A DNA stretch of 64,000 bases from Nodosilinea sp. PGN35 (GTDB lineage Bacteria; Cyanobacteriota; Cyanobacteriia; Phormidesmidales; Phormidesmidaceae). Position 1 is the stretch's first letter. Each line of letters opens with the position of its first letter. The translations under genes and the position numbers were made by a program. Shown in pieces: positions 1 to 8,852 of the stretch. Location of the stretch: NCBI RefSeq assembly GCF_029109325.1, contig NZ_JAQKQJ010000003.1:186001-250000 (forward strand). The letters are read 5' to 3'. The notes beneath the pieces were generated by a model. That model ran no database searches. It saw nothing but the letters and a program-made list of their open reading frames with translations, and was not told the DNA's origin.

Positions 1-160
1 TGGCCCGGGTCACCGCCGCCTCGGCCTCCCAGCCGTAGGCGTGGGTGAGGCTGGCGGGGTTGCCAAAATGCTCGGTGAAAAACGGCAGCATCGCCTCCAC
101 CACCCGTGGATCCACCGGAGTCGTCGCGTGGCAGTCGAGATAGATTGGCCGATGTACCAT
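1..160 (-). CDS. IscS/NifS-type cysteine desulfurase, N-terminal part (runs off the window)
   Basis: The reverse strand from the ATG at 160 reads open to the window edge for 53 codons. The product begins [18 protein letters not shown] and continues through [13 protein letters not shown]. This is the PLP-dependent class V aminotransferase start seen in IscS/NifS (IscS usually has [13 protein letters not shown] and FGNPASxxHxxGW). Such enzymes take sulfur from cysteine for Fe-S cluster and thio-cofactor assembly in the cytoplasm. The PLP lysine and the active-site cysteine lie outside the window. The gene is divergent from the membrane-protein gene that starts at 167, with only six bases between the two start codons. 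IscS is more likely than SufS, because SufS starts differently. Confidence 0.85.
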   Translation of the reverse strand, partial: MVHRPIYLDCHATTPVDPRVVEAMLPFFTEHFGNPASLTHAYGWEAEAAVTRA

Positions 161-166
161 AGCCCT

Positions 167-745
167 ATGCATACTCCCAGTCACCTGATTCTGAATCTGG
201 CGGCGCTGCGTCGTCCGGTGCCCCCGGCCATGACCTGGCCGATTTTAGTTGGCGCGCTAATTCCCGATGCGGCTCTGTTTGTATTCTACGGCTGGGCCAG
301 GGGGCAGCGGTTGCCGTCGCAAACCATCTGGGGCGATGCCTACTACAGTCAGCCCTGGCAGGACATCTTTGCCGTGGGCAACTCCATACCCCTGGGGCTG
401 CTGGGTGTGGCCCTCGGCTATGTCCTCAGAGGATTCCGGCTCGGCCCCTGGGTGGGATTTTTAGGAGCCAGCATGGTGCTGCACCACCTGGCCGACCTGC
501 CCCTGCACCACGACGACGCCCACCAGCACTTTTGGCCCCTCAGCTCGGTGCGCCTGATCAGCCCCGTCTCCTACTGGGATGTAGACCACTTTGGTCGCCT
601 GGGAGCCACAGTTGAACTGCTGCTGGTGTTGGTCGCGACCGCTCACCTTTGGCCCCGCCTCAGCTCCAGGGGCAGCCAGGGGCTGCTGGGAATCACCGCC
701 GCACTGATCACCGTCGCCTGCGGCGTGCTGGTATTGCTGGGTTAG
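167..745 (+). CDS. Small multi-spanning membrane protein, possible metal-dependent hydrolase family
   Basis: About 192 residues from the ATG at 167. That start was chosen because codons further upstream overlap the divergent cysteine desulfurase gene. The product has an early PD motif ([11 protein letters not shown]), four or five hydrophobic segments and a His/Asp-rich stretch ([17 protein letters not shown]) near the middle. Histidines and aspartates clustered between membrane segments recall membrane-bound metal-dependent hydrolases of the YdjM/DUF4184 type. That assignment is by resemblance only, and no substrate can be proposed. It ends four bases before the convergent diguanylate cyclase gene. 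Confidence 0.6.
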   Translation: MHTPSHLILNLAALRRPVPPAMTWPILVGALIPDAALFVFYGWARGQRLPSQTIWGDAYYSQPWQDIFAVGNSIPLGLLGVALGYVLRGFRLGPWVGFLGASMVLHHLADLPLHHDDAHQHFWPLSSVRLISPVSYWDVDHFGRLGATVELLLVLVATAHLWPRLSSRGSQGLLGITAALITVACGVLVLLG

Positions 746-749
746 GGTC

Positions 750-2786
750 TCAGGGTTTAAACACCTGGTACTGATTGCGCCCGGCGTCTTTGGCCGCGTA
801 GAGAGCCTGATCCGCCGCCTCTAAAATGCCCTCCGCAGGACTGCCGGGGGTTGGCAAAACGGTGGCAATGCCGAAGCTGAGGGTAATCGTGTCGCCGCTG
901 GGGCTGGCCCCGTGGGGCAGATCGAGGGTTTGCAGGTGGTGTCGCACCAGCTGCACCACGCGAATCGCCCCCCGGGCGTTGGTATCGGGCAGCACCAGGG
1001 CAAACTCCTCGCCGCCGTAGCGGGCGGCCAGGTCGGCGGGACGGCGAACGCCAAGGCGAATGGCGCTGGCAATCTCTGCCAAGCACTGGTCGCCCGCCGC
1101 GTGGCCGTAGGTGTCGTTGTAGGGTTTGAAGTAATCAACATCGGCCAGCACCACGCTCAGGGGTTTGCGCTCTCGGGCCAGCCGCTGCCACTCCTGGGCG
1201 AGGTATTCGTCGAGCCAGCGGCGGTTGGCCAACTGGGTGAGGCTATCGACCTTGGCAATGTGATCGAGCTCCTGGTTAGCGGCCTGGAGCTGGCGGTACA
1301 GCTCAGCCTGGTGCAGGGCCGTGTTGAGCTGGTCGGCAAAATGTTGCAGCATACTGGCCTCAAAGGACTGCCACTGGCGCTGTTCACCGCAGGCATGCAC
1401 CACTAAAATGCCCCACACCGGCTGGCGAACGCCCCCAAAGGGGTGGGCAATGGGGGCAATCATGGCCGACTTCACCTCTATGGCCGCGAGAAAGGCGTTC
1501 ACATCCGGCGGCCAGGGCTCTGCTCTATTGTCGTTGACGATGTAGGGTTGCCCGGTACGCAGTTTCTCCAGGTAGGCGGCGGGCAGTCGCCCCGACGGAA
1601 TCATGGCGTCGGTCAGGGTGTCGTACTCGGGTTTAGTGGCCTGCTGGGCGATGCGGCGATCGCCGTTGGCCAAAATTTGAAAGATCACCGCCCGATCGGC
1701 GTCAAACACCGTTTTGACACCAGCCACCGTGGCTCTCAAAATTGTGTTGAAGTCGAGGGTCTCGCGCACTCGGGCGGTGAGCCTGCGCAGCAGTTGCTCC
1801 TGGTCTACCCGACGGCTGAGAGCGGCTTCGGTTGCCTGCAAACTGGCCTGTAGCTGCCGCCGCTCCGTACAGTCTTCGGCCCAGCCCACCATGTAGCGAG
1901 GTTGATTTTGCTCGTCGTTGACCACTTGCACGTAGGCGTGTACCCACCGGACATCGCCGTCAGGGCGAACAATGCGATACTCCCGCCGCACAGAATTGCC
2001 GCTGAACTGATGGCGGACAGAGGCCTGAACCTGAGGCAGATCGTCGGGATGCACCTGCCGCAGCCACAGGCCCGGATCGCTGTAGAGCAATGCTAGGGGC
2101 TGGCCCCAAACGCGTTCGTAGGCAGTGCTGACGTACAAAAACTGTCCCGACACCGCATCGCGAATGAACAGCACCTGCTCAACATGGTTAGTGAAAAGAT
2201 CGAACAGATGTTGAGCCTGGCTGCTGACGCCCTGGGCCTGGAGCTGTTGTTGCAGGCCCTGCTGGTAAATGCTTTGGCCCAGGTGTCGAGCCGCGTGCAT
2301 CAGCAGACTGCGGCTGGAGAGGTTCCACAGCCGCGGGCTGCGGCACTGGTGGGCAATGAGCATGCCCCAGAGACGAGAACCGGCAAATATCGGTACCGCC
2401 AGGTTGGCCTGCACCTGTAGGCGGCGCAGCAGGCTGGCGTAGCAGGGCTCAAGGGCGCTGTCTTGCACATCGCCCACCAGGCTCCACTGGCCCTGGCGAC
2501 AGCGCTCCTCCCAGCCTTTGTACAGGCAGGATTCAGTAAAACGCACGCCCCGCAAAGTCTGCCAGGAGGCCTCCACTGCCTCTGCGGCGATGACGCCATC
2601 GTGGGAAGACAGCACTTGATAGATCACTACTCGATCGCTATCGAGCAGCGGACGCAACCGCTCGACGCCCTGCTGAAGCAAGGACTCCAGCCCGTTGTCC
2701 GTCGCTGCCGCCTCGCAGATTGCAGTCACTACATCTAAAATTTGTGCCTGGCTAATGTCGGGTTGAGGTGGAGAGTGGCGCGTCAT
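750..2786 (-). CDS. GAF-PAS-GAF-GGDEF diguanylate cyclase with cyanobacteriochrome-like first GAF
   Basis: A 678-residue signalling protein. A first GAF domain spans roughly residues 15-170, PAS/PAC about 195-315, a second GAF about 335-495 and GGDEF about 515-678. The active-site signature is GGEEF at 591-595. An RPAD motif five residues before it fits the RxxD inhibitory site, so it is likely an active, feedback-inhibited cyclic-di-GMP synthase. The first GAF has the NLAVPI and LWGMLIAHQC blocks typical of phytochrome and cyanobacteriochrome GAFs. It has Cys115 (EPCY) where the bilin-binding Cys-His normally lies and Cys87 (ESCL) at the place of a DXCF cysteine. The second GAF has no such cysteine. 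No transmembrane segment is seen, so it is probably cytosolic. Bilin binding is inference. Confidence 0.9.
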   Translation of the reverse strand: MTRHSPPQPDISQAQILDVVTAICEAAATDNGLESLLQQGVERLRPLLDSDRVVIYQVLSSHDGVIAAEAVEASWQTLRGVRFTESCLYKGWEERCRQGQWSLVGDVQDSALEPCYASLLRRLQVQANLAVPIFAGSRLWGMLIAHQCRSPRLWNLSSRSLLMHAARHLGQSIYQQGLQQQLQAQGVSSQAQHLFDLFTNHVEQVLFIRDAVSGQFLYVSTAYERVWGQPLALLYSDPGLWLRQVHPDDLPQVQASVRHQFSGNSVRREYRIVRPDGDVRWVHAYVQVVNDEQNQPRYMVGWAEDCTERRQLQASLQATEAALSRRVDQEQLLRRLTARVRETLDFNTILRATVAGVKTVFDADRAVIFQILANGDRRIAQQATKPEYDTLTDAMIPSGRLPAAYLEKLRTGQPYIVNDNRAEPWPPDVNAFLAAIEVKSAMIAPIAHPFGGVRQPVWGILVVHACGEQRQWQSFEASMLQHFADQLNTALHQAELYRQLQAANQELDHIAKVDSLTQLANRRWLDEYLAQEWQRLARERKPLSVVLADVDYFKPYNDTYGHAAGDQCLAEIASAIRLGVRRPADLAARYGGEEFALVLPDTNARGAIRVVQLVRHHLQTLDLPHGASPSGDTITLSFGIATVLPTPGSPAEGILEAADQALYAAKDAGRNQYQVFKP

Positions 2787-3368
2787 GCGTCAGACACAGG
2801 GAAAAAAAAGTAGTCATTGTTCGAGCAGCTCTTCCCCGCCTGGGAATGACTCCACCCTAGCCATCGCAAGGGTGCACCGATCCCAACCGGCTCTGCGGGG
2901 AACACCGCACCTCAGACCCGCCACCCCCTGAAGGAAACGGGTTGGGCCCCAGGGCAATGGTTTTACCCTAGCCTAGACATCAGGCTTTAAGCAGGTACCA
3001 GCCCTGCCTTCCACTATGCCAAAAGTTGGGGCATGCTACCGGCAAAAAGGCAGCTAATTGAGATAATTTTGCTCCAAATTTAAGACACAGCGGCCTAAAA
3101 AGCCTGAGTAAGCCTACTGAAATCTTAAAAATGGCTTATATCTAACGCATTCTGCTGTTCCTTGCCCATTTTAGCCGGGGAGGCGATGGTTCTAGAAGCA
3201 GCTCTTGGATCCACGCTACAGCTGTAGCTTATCTAACGTAAGACATTACCCCCTCTGAACGCTGGCACGCTGGAACGTTTTGACGTTTTGACGTTTAACG
3301 CTGGAACGTTTTGACGTTGGAAAGTGTTGCAGAATGTAAAGAGAATGGTTTACCGCTGAAACTGGCCC
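2787..3368. repeat. Intergenic region with a 21-bp direct repeat
   Basis: There is no convincing gene between the divergent diguanylate cyclase and Rieske genes. Just upstream of the Rieske gene, the 21-bp sequence beginning ACGCTGGAACG and ending TTGACGTT occurs at 3267-3287 and 3298-3318. An extra partial TTTTGACGTTT lies between the two. Spacing between copies is 31 bp. The rest shows nothing recognisable. The repeats could be a regulator site or replication-slippage debris. Confidence 0.5.
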
Positions 3369-4784
3369 ATGACCTCCCTTGCGATCGCCCCCCAGTCCAC
3401 CAGTGCCGCCGCCCCCCTGCCTGCCGGTGGCCCCGACCCCGCCCGGTTTGACTGGGCCGAAGCCTGGTACCCCGTCGCCTACCTCGATGACCTCGACCGG
3501 GGGCAGCCCACCCGCTTCACCCTGCTCGATCGCGCCATTGTCATCTGGTGGGATGCTCGGGGCAGCGCCTGGCGCGTGTTTGAGGACAAATGCCCCCACC
3601 GCCTCGCCCCCCTCTCCGAGGGCCGGGTCAACGAGCAGGGCGAGCTGGAGTGCCCCTACCACGGCTGGGCGTTTGCGGGCGACGGCAGCTGCACCCACAT
3701 TCCCCAGCAGGCGATTGATGGCCAGGGCAATCAGTCAGCGCGGGCCTGCGCCCTGGCGCTGCCAACGGCGATCGCCCAGGGGCTGCTGTTTGTCTACCCT
3801 GGCCAGGCTCAGAACGCCCCCCAGGTAGAGGTGCCGATCATTGGCCCAATCGAGGAAGACCCCGCCGGCTGGGTGGTGCTCAACACCTTCCGCGACCTGC
3901 CCTACGACGCCCTCACCCTGCTCGAAAACGTGCTGGACGCCAGCCACATTCCCTACACCCACCACAAAACCGTGGGCAAGCGAGAAAATGCCGCCCCCAT
4001 GGAGATGGAGGTGCTCAATGCCGGCAAGCACGGCTTTCAGGGTCTCTGGCCTGAAGGCCCTCGCAAAGGCAAGCTGGGCACCCAGCACACCACCTTTGTG
4101 GCCCCGGCGCTGATGTACCACGACCTCACCTCAGAGCAGTTTGGCCGCACCATGACCGTGGTCTACGCCACCCCCATCCGCAAGGGTGAGTGTCGGCTGT
4201 TTGCCCGGTTTCCCTTTAAGTTTTCGTCTAAAATTCCGGCCACGGTGATCGGCCTCACCCCCCGCTGGTACAGCCACATCGGCAACAACGGCGTGCTCGA
4301 AGACGACCAGATTTTTCTGCACCTGCAAGAACGGGAGCTAGAGAAAGCAGGCCAATCCTACGCCCAAGCCTGTTACCTGCCCACCCAGGCCGATCGCTAC
4401 GTACTGGCCTTTCGCCACTGGGTCAGCGACTTTGAGGCCGATCCTTTCCCTGGGCAGTCTCTGGGACCGGCGTTGAGCCAGGCCGCCCTGCTCGATCGCT
4501 ACCAGTCCCATACCCAGCACTGCCACAGCTGCCGCACGGCCCTGGAGCGCATTCAAAAACTGCGGTGGGGGCTGCTGGGGGTGAGCGCGGTGGCCTGGTC
4601 GCTGCTGCCGATCGCGATCGCCGCAGGCAGCCTCACCGTCCCTGCCGCCACCCTGCTGGGGCTGCTGCCTTTGGCCACCGCCGGGGCCTGGGGAGGCCTG
4701 GGCATCCTAGAGCGGCGCTTCTACCAAGGCCGAGCGGTGCCCCCCCGCAACCGGCCCGAGAAACCCGCTCCAGTCAAAGGCTAA
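3369..4784 (+). CDS. Rieske non-heme oxygenase of the pheophorbide a oxygenase/TIC55 family
   Basis: 471 residues. The Rieske 2Fe-2S site reads CPHRLAPL then CPYHGWAF (C-x-H and C-x2-H) near residues 75-105. The mononuclear iron site is in NVLDASHIPYTHH around residues 190-205. Near the C-terminus is a CxxC (HCHSC), followed by two hydrophobic helices. This layout matches plant PaO/Lls1, TIC55 and their cyanobacterial relatives, which are membrane-anchored oxygenases acting on chlorophyll-derived macrocycles or other substrates. Whether this one opens the pheophorbide ring cannot be told from sequence. It stands alone on the plus strand, with a direct repeat just upstream. Confidence 0.85.
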   Translation: MTSLAIAPQSTSAAAPLPAGGPDPARFDWAEAWYPVAYLDDLDRGQPTRFTLLDRAIVIWWDARGSAWRVFEDKCPHRLAPLSEGRVNEQGELECPYHGWAFAGDGSCTHIPQQAIDGQGNQSARACALALPTAIAQGLLFVYPGQAQNAPQVEVPIIGPIEEDPAGWVVLNTFRDLPYDALTLLENVLDASHIPYTHHKTVGKRENAAPMEMEVLNAGKHGFQGLWPEGPRKGKLGTQHTTFVAPALMYHDLTSEQFGRTMTVVYATPIRKGECRLFARFPFKFSSKIPATVIGLTPRWYSHIGNNGVLEDDQIFLHLQERELEKAGQSYAQACYLPTQADRYVLAFRHWVSDFEADPFPGQSLGPALSQAALLDRYQSHTQHCHSCRTALERIQKLRWGLLGVSAVAWSLLPIAIAAGSLTVPAATLLGLLPLATAGAWGGLGILERRFYQGRAVPPRNRPEKPAPVKG

Positions 4785-4919
4785 TTTCATGCCGACGGGC
4801 CAACCCGCAGGGGCAAACGGTTGCTTGCCCTCCACCAATTGGGCTTAGCCAAGCAGGCCCCAGAAGTACCTCCCCCCTCTTCCCCCTTCCCTTTTCCCTC
4901 TTCCTTCTACCCCACCATC

Positions 4920-5687
4920 CTAATCCGCCGGAATCACCCGCACCCTGCCCCCCAGGTCAATGCCCTCGGGGGTCACTGCCAGGCGGCGGATATCGACCTC
5001 TGGCCCCAGGTCGAAGGCCGTATCCTCCAGGGCGATCGGTGGTGGCGGTGCGCCGATCGCGGGCACCACCCTGGCCACCGGCTGCTCTAGAGTGAGCCAG
5101 CGGCCCTCGCGCATTGCCAAACCCAGGCTTAGCTCCAGAGCGTCATCGCTGGGGGTAGCCCCCGGCCAGCGCAGCGTCAGGCGATCGCGGCCCAGGGCAA
5201 TGGCGACATCGGCGGCGCGATCGCCCTCCCCGAGCCAGTCCACCAGGGGAACCTGCTGCTCAGACACCGCCCCCGCCAGCAGCTGCCTCAGCACGTCGCG
5301 CAGGCCCTGCCCCAGCAGCGGCGACCCTAGCGAAGCCCGCAGATCTGCCGCCAGCACTGTCACTTGCCCTTCTACCGGAAAGGGCTGCAACAGCCGCAGG
5401 GGTTTGCCTCGCAGCACCTGGGGCAAATTGACGCGAATGTCGGTCGCCTCGACCTCGGCCTGACTGACGTGCAGCCCCTGGTACACCGCCTGGTGGGCCG
5501 CCAGCGATACCCCCGGCAGGTAGCCGCCCAAAATTTGTCGGTCGCTGCCGTCGAGGGCAAACTCCAGGCCCTCTAGATGGTCGAGCTGGGTGTGCAACCA
5601 CAGGCGAATGGCCGGGGGCAGCAGCCGACCGATCAGGCGGCTGCCCTTGGGAGAAGACTCGGCGGAGGGGGCAGGGTCAGAGGTCAT
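4920..5687 (-). CDS. DUF2993 domain protein
   Basis: About 255 residues from the ATG at 5687 (MTSDPAPSAE); an in-frame ATG at 5702 is also possible. An open frame continues further upstream, but the extra residues look non-coding. The body (LHTQLDHLEGLEFALDGSDR, then repeated beta-rich stretches such as QAEVEATDIRVNL) fits the DUF2993 family common in cyanobacteria and actinobacteria. Members are envelope or lipid-associated; mycobacterial LmeA is one. This copy has no clear signal peptide. It is convergent with the Rieske gene. No specific function is proposed. Confidence 0.7.
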   Translation of the reverse strand: MTSDPAPSAESSPKGSRLIGRLLPPAIRLWLHTQLDHLEGLEFALDGSDRQILGGYLPGVSLAAHQAVYQGLHVSQAEVEATDIRVNLPQVLRGKPLRLLQPFPVEGQVTVLAADLRASLGSPLLGQGLRDVLRQLLAGAVSEQQVPLVDWLGEGDRAADVAIALGRDRLTLRWPGATPSDDALELSLGLAMREGRWLTLEQPVARVVPAIGAPPPPIALEDTAFDLGPEVDIRRLAVTPEGIDLGGRVRVIPAD

Positions 5688-5835
5688 AGGCGGGCTCAGC
5701 ATACAGGAACCATGGCATTCCCAAACTCTAGCAGGGAGACGGGCCCTTGGAGTGCAGAGCAGAGGCGCGGCGATCGTTCCCCTAGACCCGACGGCACCAT
5801 TCATATGTCAAGAAAAGCTGACGCAATCGTACTCA

Positions 5836-5877
5836 CGGGGATCAATATGTGATGAATTCATCACATATTGATCCCCG
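5836..5877. repeat. 42-bp perfect palindrome
   Basis: Two 21-base arms meet with no loop, centred on GATGAATTCATC. The outer ends are CGGGGATCAA and TTGATCCCCG. The outer 10-mer TTGATCCCCG recurs in the same spacer at 5925-5934 and 5966-5975. No T-run follows, so it is not an ordinary terminator. It lies between the DUF2993 gene and the DUF4912 gene. The rest of 5688-6142 holds no recognisable gene; GGAG at 6130-6133 is the likely ribosome site of the next gene. Confidence 0.9.
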
Positions 5878-6142
5878 AACCCCTGTATTCTCGCTGGTAG
5901 GGCCAGAAAAGCCTTGCTGGGGGCTTGATCCCCGCGCTGGTTTTTGTCATGCTACAGGGCAACAGTTGATCCCCGTCTCAACCCAGGGCCCGGCAGCTAA
6001 GCGCAAGTTAGCGCAAGTCTTTGGGCCCAGCGTCACCATCCTGGCGCACGAGCGGCGAGGCTCCCGTGGCCGATGGCGATCGTCTGTCGTCCTGGCCCCT
6101 GTGTCCTAATTCCTAGTCCTGATCCCTATAGGAGATTGCTCT

Positions 6143-7495
6143 ATGTCGTCATCTGCCCGTCCGCCCCTGGAAGAAATGACCCTGCGGCAGCTCCGCAAGG
6201 TGGCCAGTGAGTACGAGGTGTCTCGCTACAGCCGTATGCGTAAAAGCGAGCTGATTGAGGCGATTCAGGCCATTGATGCCAAGCGCGGTTTGGGTGCTGC
6301 CCCCGTGCCGACTGCCCCCATGCCGACTGCCCCGGTACCAACCCCGACCGCGGCGGTACCCGCGCCCGCCATGGCCGGCGTAGCCGCCGATCCAGCTCCT
6401 ACCTACAGGGCACCCGCGCCGCCCCCGATGGAGGTCTTGGCCACCGTCGATGAGGGGCTGTCTGATCTGCCCAGTGGCTACGGCGAAAGCCGCATTGTGC
6501 TTATGCCCCGCGACCCCCAGTGGGCCTACTGCTACTGGGATATTCCCCACACCCATAAAGATGAGCTGCGACGGCAGGGCGGCTCCCGGCTGGCTCTGCG
6601 CTTCTACGATGTCACCGACATTGACTTCCTGCGCCAGACGCCCCACAGCCTGCAACAGTACGAGTGCGACGAGATGGCGCGAGAGTGGTACCTGCCGATT
6701 CCGGTGAGCGATCGCGACTACGTAGCCGAGATCGGCTACCTCTGCAACGACGGCCGCTGGCTGGTGCTGGCCCGCTCCCTGCCCGTCCACATTCCGCCGG
6801 TCTACCCCTCCGACTGGGTCGAAGACCACTTTATGACCGTCGACTGGCAGGCCGACCTGCGCGGCAAGACCCTGATGACCCTCAAGCACCCCAGCCAGCG
6901 GGCTGCCGAGAGCGCCAACGCCATCTACGACGAAATCTATGCCATGACCCAGTCAACCGAGGCCCAGCGGGTGGCCGGGTCGCTGTTTGGCTCGATGCAG
7001 CACGTGCCCGGCTCCATGGCTCCTGAGAAGGCCGTCAGCTCCTACGTGTTCCCCTCGGGGGCGGGGCTGTGGGCCGCGCCGGGGGCAGTGCCCGGTGGGG
7101 TGCCCACCATGTCGGGCATTGGGTCGGGCATCGGGGCCTTTGGCGAACTCACTATGTCGGGGGCCGGGCTGACCATGTCGGGGGCAGGCTTCTCGGCCTC
7201 GGCACCGCCCATTCGTCCGCGTAAGTTCTGGCTAATTGCCGACGCCGAGCTGATTGTCTACGGAGCCACCGAGCCCGACGCCACCGTCACCATTGGCGGG
7301 CAGCCGATCAAACTCAACTCCGACGGCACCTTCCGGTTCCAAATGTCGTTCCAGGACGGCAATATCGACTATCCAATCATGGCGGTAGCGGCGGATGGCG
7401 AGCAGACTCGCGCCATCCACATGACCTTCGATCGCGCTACCCCCTCGCGCCGCACCAACACCAAAGACGAAGCGGTGTTGGAGTGGCTGCCCTAG
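6143..7495 (+). CDS. DUF4912 domain protein with SAP/Rho-N-like N-terminus
   Basis: 450 residues. Residues about 8-45 (LEEMTLRQLRKVASEYEV) resemble the small helical Rho N-terminal/SAP fold that binds nucleic acid. A proline/alanine-rich linker to about residue 105 follows. Then comes the DUF4912 core with its LMPRDPQWAYCYWDI motif, and a Gly/Met/Ser-rich spacer with repeated TMSG near 310-350. The C-terminal beta-rich segment (about 355-435) looks like a carbohydrate- or Ig-type sandwich. Proteins of this design are widespread in cyanobacteria without an established role. GGAG ten bases ahead supports the start, and a strong terminator follows. Confidence 0.8.
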   Translation: MSSSARPPLEEMTLRQLRKVASEYEVSRYSRMRKSELIEAIQAIDAKRGLGAAPVPTAPMPTAPVPTPTAAVPAPAMAGVAADPAPTYRAPAPPPMEVLATVDEGLSDLPSGYGESRIVLMPRDPQWAYCYWDIPHTHKDELRRQGGSRLALRFYDVTDIDFLRQTPHSLQQYECDEMAREWYLPIPVSDRDYVAEIGYLCNDGRWLVLARSLPVHIPPVYPSDWVEDHFMTVDWQADLRGKTLMTLKHPSQRAAESANAIYDEIYAMTQSTEAQRVAGSLFGSMQHVPGSMAPEKAVSSYVFPSGAGLWAAPGAVPGGVPTMSGIGSGIGAFGELTMSGAGLTMSGAGFSASAPPIRPRKFWLIADAELIVYGATEPDATVTIGGQPIKLNSDGTFRFQMSFQDGNIDYPIMAVAADGEQTRAIHMTFDRATPSRRTNTKDEAVLEWLP

Positions 7496-7528
7496 GCTGC
7501 CTTGCTTAACGGCAGAATCACAAGTTGA

Positions 7529-7557
7529 GGAGTGCCCCCCGGGGCGCTCCTTTTTTT
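7529..7557 (+). terminator. Rho-independent terminator after the DUF4912 gene
   Basis: GGAGTGCCCC pairs with GGGGCGCTCC (one G-T wobble) and is followed directly by seven T residues, 34 bp after the stop codon. Confidence 0.85.
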
Positions 7558-7653
7558 GAGAAATGGGTCAACTCCCCGCATAGAATGAATTGTTACCGCC
7601 CCCGCCTGACGACTCCGAATTTTGGCCTTTAACCCTAAGTAAAGTCTTAAGCC

Positions 7654-8385
7654 GTGAAAGTATTCCTATTCCACACCCCTGAAGAAGTGCCTGAGCAGGG
7701 TGCGCCCGACTGCGCGATCGCCATTGACGTGCTGCGGGCCACCACCACTATGGCGGCGGCGCTGGCGGCGGGGGCCGAGGCCATTCAAGTCTTTAGCGAC
7801 ATCGACGACCTGCTGACCACCAGCGCCGCCTGGCCCGCCGACCAGCGGCTGCGGGCGGGGGAGCGGGGCGGCGGCAAGGTGGAGGGCTGTGACCTGGGCA
7901 ACTCGCCCCTCGATCACTCCCCCGAGCGATCGGGGGGCAAGCGGCTGTTTATGAGCACCACCAACGGCACCCGCTGCCTCAAGCGCATCGAGCACGCCCC
8001 CACGGTGATCACCGCCGCCCTCACCACTCGCCAGGCGGTGGTTAATTTTCTCCTCCAGCACAGCCCAGAAACCGTGTGGATCGTCGGCTCGGGCTGGGAG
8101 GGCACCTATTCCCTCGAAGACACGGTCTGCGCCGGGGCCATCATCCACGGCATCATTGCCGCCACAGGGCTGACGTTTAAAGATCTGGCGGGCAATGACG
8201 CGGCGATCGCCGCCGTCAGCCTCTACCTGCAATGGCAGGATCAGCTGCTCGAGCTGATGCACTATGCCAGCCACGGCCAGCGCCTGCTGCGCCTCGACAA
8301 CGAGGCCGACCTGCAATACTGCGCCCAGCTCGACGTGCTCGACATCGTGCCCCGCCAGCACGATCTCGGGGTGCTGGGGCTTTGA
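7654..8385 (+). CDS. comB: 2-phosphosulfolactate phosphatase family protein (ComB-like)
   Basis: 243 residues, starting with GTG ([13 protein letters not shown]). Diagnostic stretches are [14 protein letters not shown] near the N-terminus, [16 protein letters not shown], and STTNGTRCL with [19 protein letters not shown] further on. These are the conserved blocks of the ComB phosphatase family (EC 3.1.3.71, Mg-dependent, first described in archaeal coenzyme M synthesis). Cyanobacteria carry ComB homologues but make no coenzyme M, so the true substrate here may be another phosphorylated sulfonate or acid. No operon partner is evident. Confidence 0.85.
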   Translation: MKVFLFHTPEEVPEQGAPDCAIAIDVLRATTTMAAALAAGAEAIQVFSDIDDLLTTSAAWPADQRLRAGERGGGKVEGCDLGNSPLDHSPERSGGKRLFMSTTNGTRCLKRIEHAPTVITAALTTRQAVVNFLLQHSPETVWIVGSGWEGTYSLEDTVCAGAIIHGIIAATGLTFKDLAGNDAAIAAVSLYLQWQDQLLELMHYASHGQRLLRLDNEADLQYCAQLDVLDIVPRQHDLGVLGL

Positions 8386-8414
8386 GGCCGGGCGGTGTTG
8401 GGTGTCGAGTATCA

Positions 8415-8459
8415 GGTTTACGGTTTACGGATTTTGCCGTGAACCGTAAACCGTGAACC
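8415..8459. repeat. Inverted repeat, 16-bp arms
   Basis: GGTTTACGGTTTACGG (8415-8430) pairs with CCGTAAACCGTGAACC (8444-8459) with a single wobble across a 13-base loop. It lies just after the ComB-like gene. A related inverted sequence occurs at 14122-14159, so this may be a small repeat family rather than a plain terminator. No T-run follows. Confidence 0.75.
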
Positions 8460-8653
8460 TATCTCCCCTCAAGCAAAGGGATGAACTGCCCGTGGCTCAA
8501 GGGATAGCGCCGCTGCCCAGGTGAATTCCGAAAAAAGTTGGAAGAAGCTTCACAGATGGCTTATTTCTTCTTTACGTAGATTCCCCTACATTAGTCGTGA
8601 GCCGCTAAGGCTTCTATAGGGTACGCACTATACTGAAACCTCTAAAAAACCAG

Positions 8654-8679
8654 GGCCTCCAGCTTGCGGGCTGGGGGCC
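8654..8679 (+). other. GC-rich hairpin, possible small-RNA end
   Basis: GGCCTCCAGC pairs with GCTGGGGGCC (one wobble) over a six-base loop. A TATACT hexamer sits upstream at 8629-8634. Only a short, interrupted T-rich tail follows, so a terminator or small RNA here is tentative. The rest of 8460-8640 shows no gene. Confidence 0.3.
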
Positions 8680-8684
8680 TTAGT

Positions 8685-8788
8685 TATAGCTGTAGCCAGT
8701 CTGGTTAGGAGAGTTTCCCTAAAAACGTTTGAACGTTCAAACGTTTCTAAAGCTTTTGATTGGCCTAACCCAGGTGACTATGGCTATA
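8685..8788. mobile_element. MITE-like palindromic element, copy A
   Basis: A 104-bp imperfect palindrome running from TATAGCTGTAGCCAG to the reverse complement of TATAGCCATAGTCACC. Its centre is AAACGTTTGAAC/GTTCAAACGTTT. The same architecture recurs five more times in the window. No coding capacity. Confidence 0.75.
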
Positions 8789-8852
8789 TTGGGCCAGGTT
8801 TTAGGTTCTGGGTGTAAGGTTTAGGGGCCGATGGGGCTTGGCAGGAGGGGCT

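Noticed and set aside
5846..5867. CRP-type site inside the 42-bp palindrome
   Set aside because: The spacing between GTGA and TCAC is eight bases, while CRP sites need six; kept only as an unexplained palindrome.
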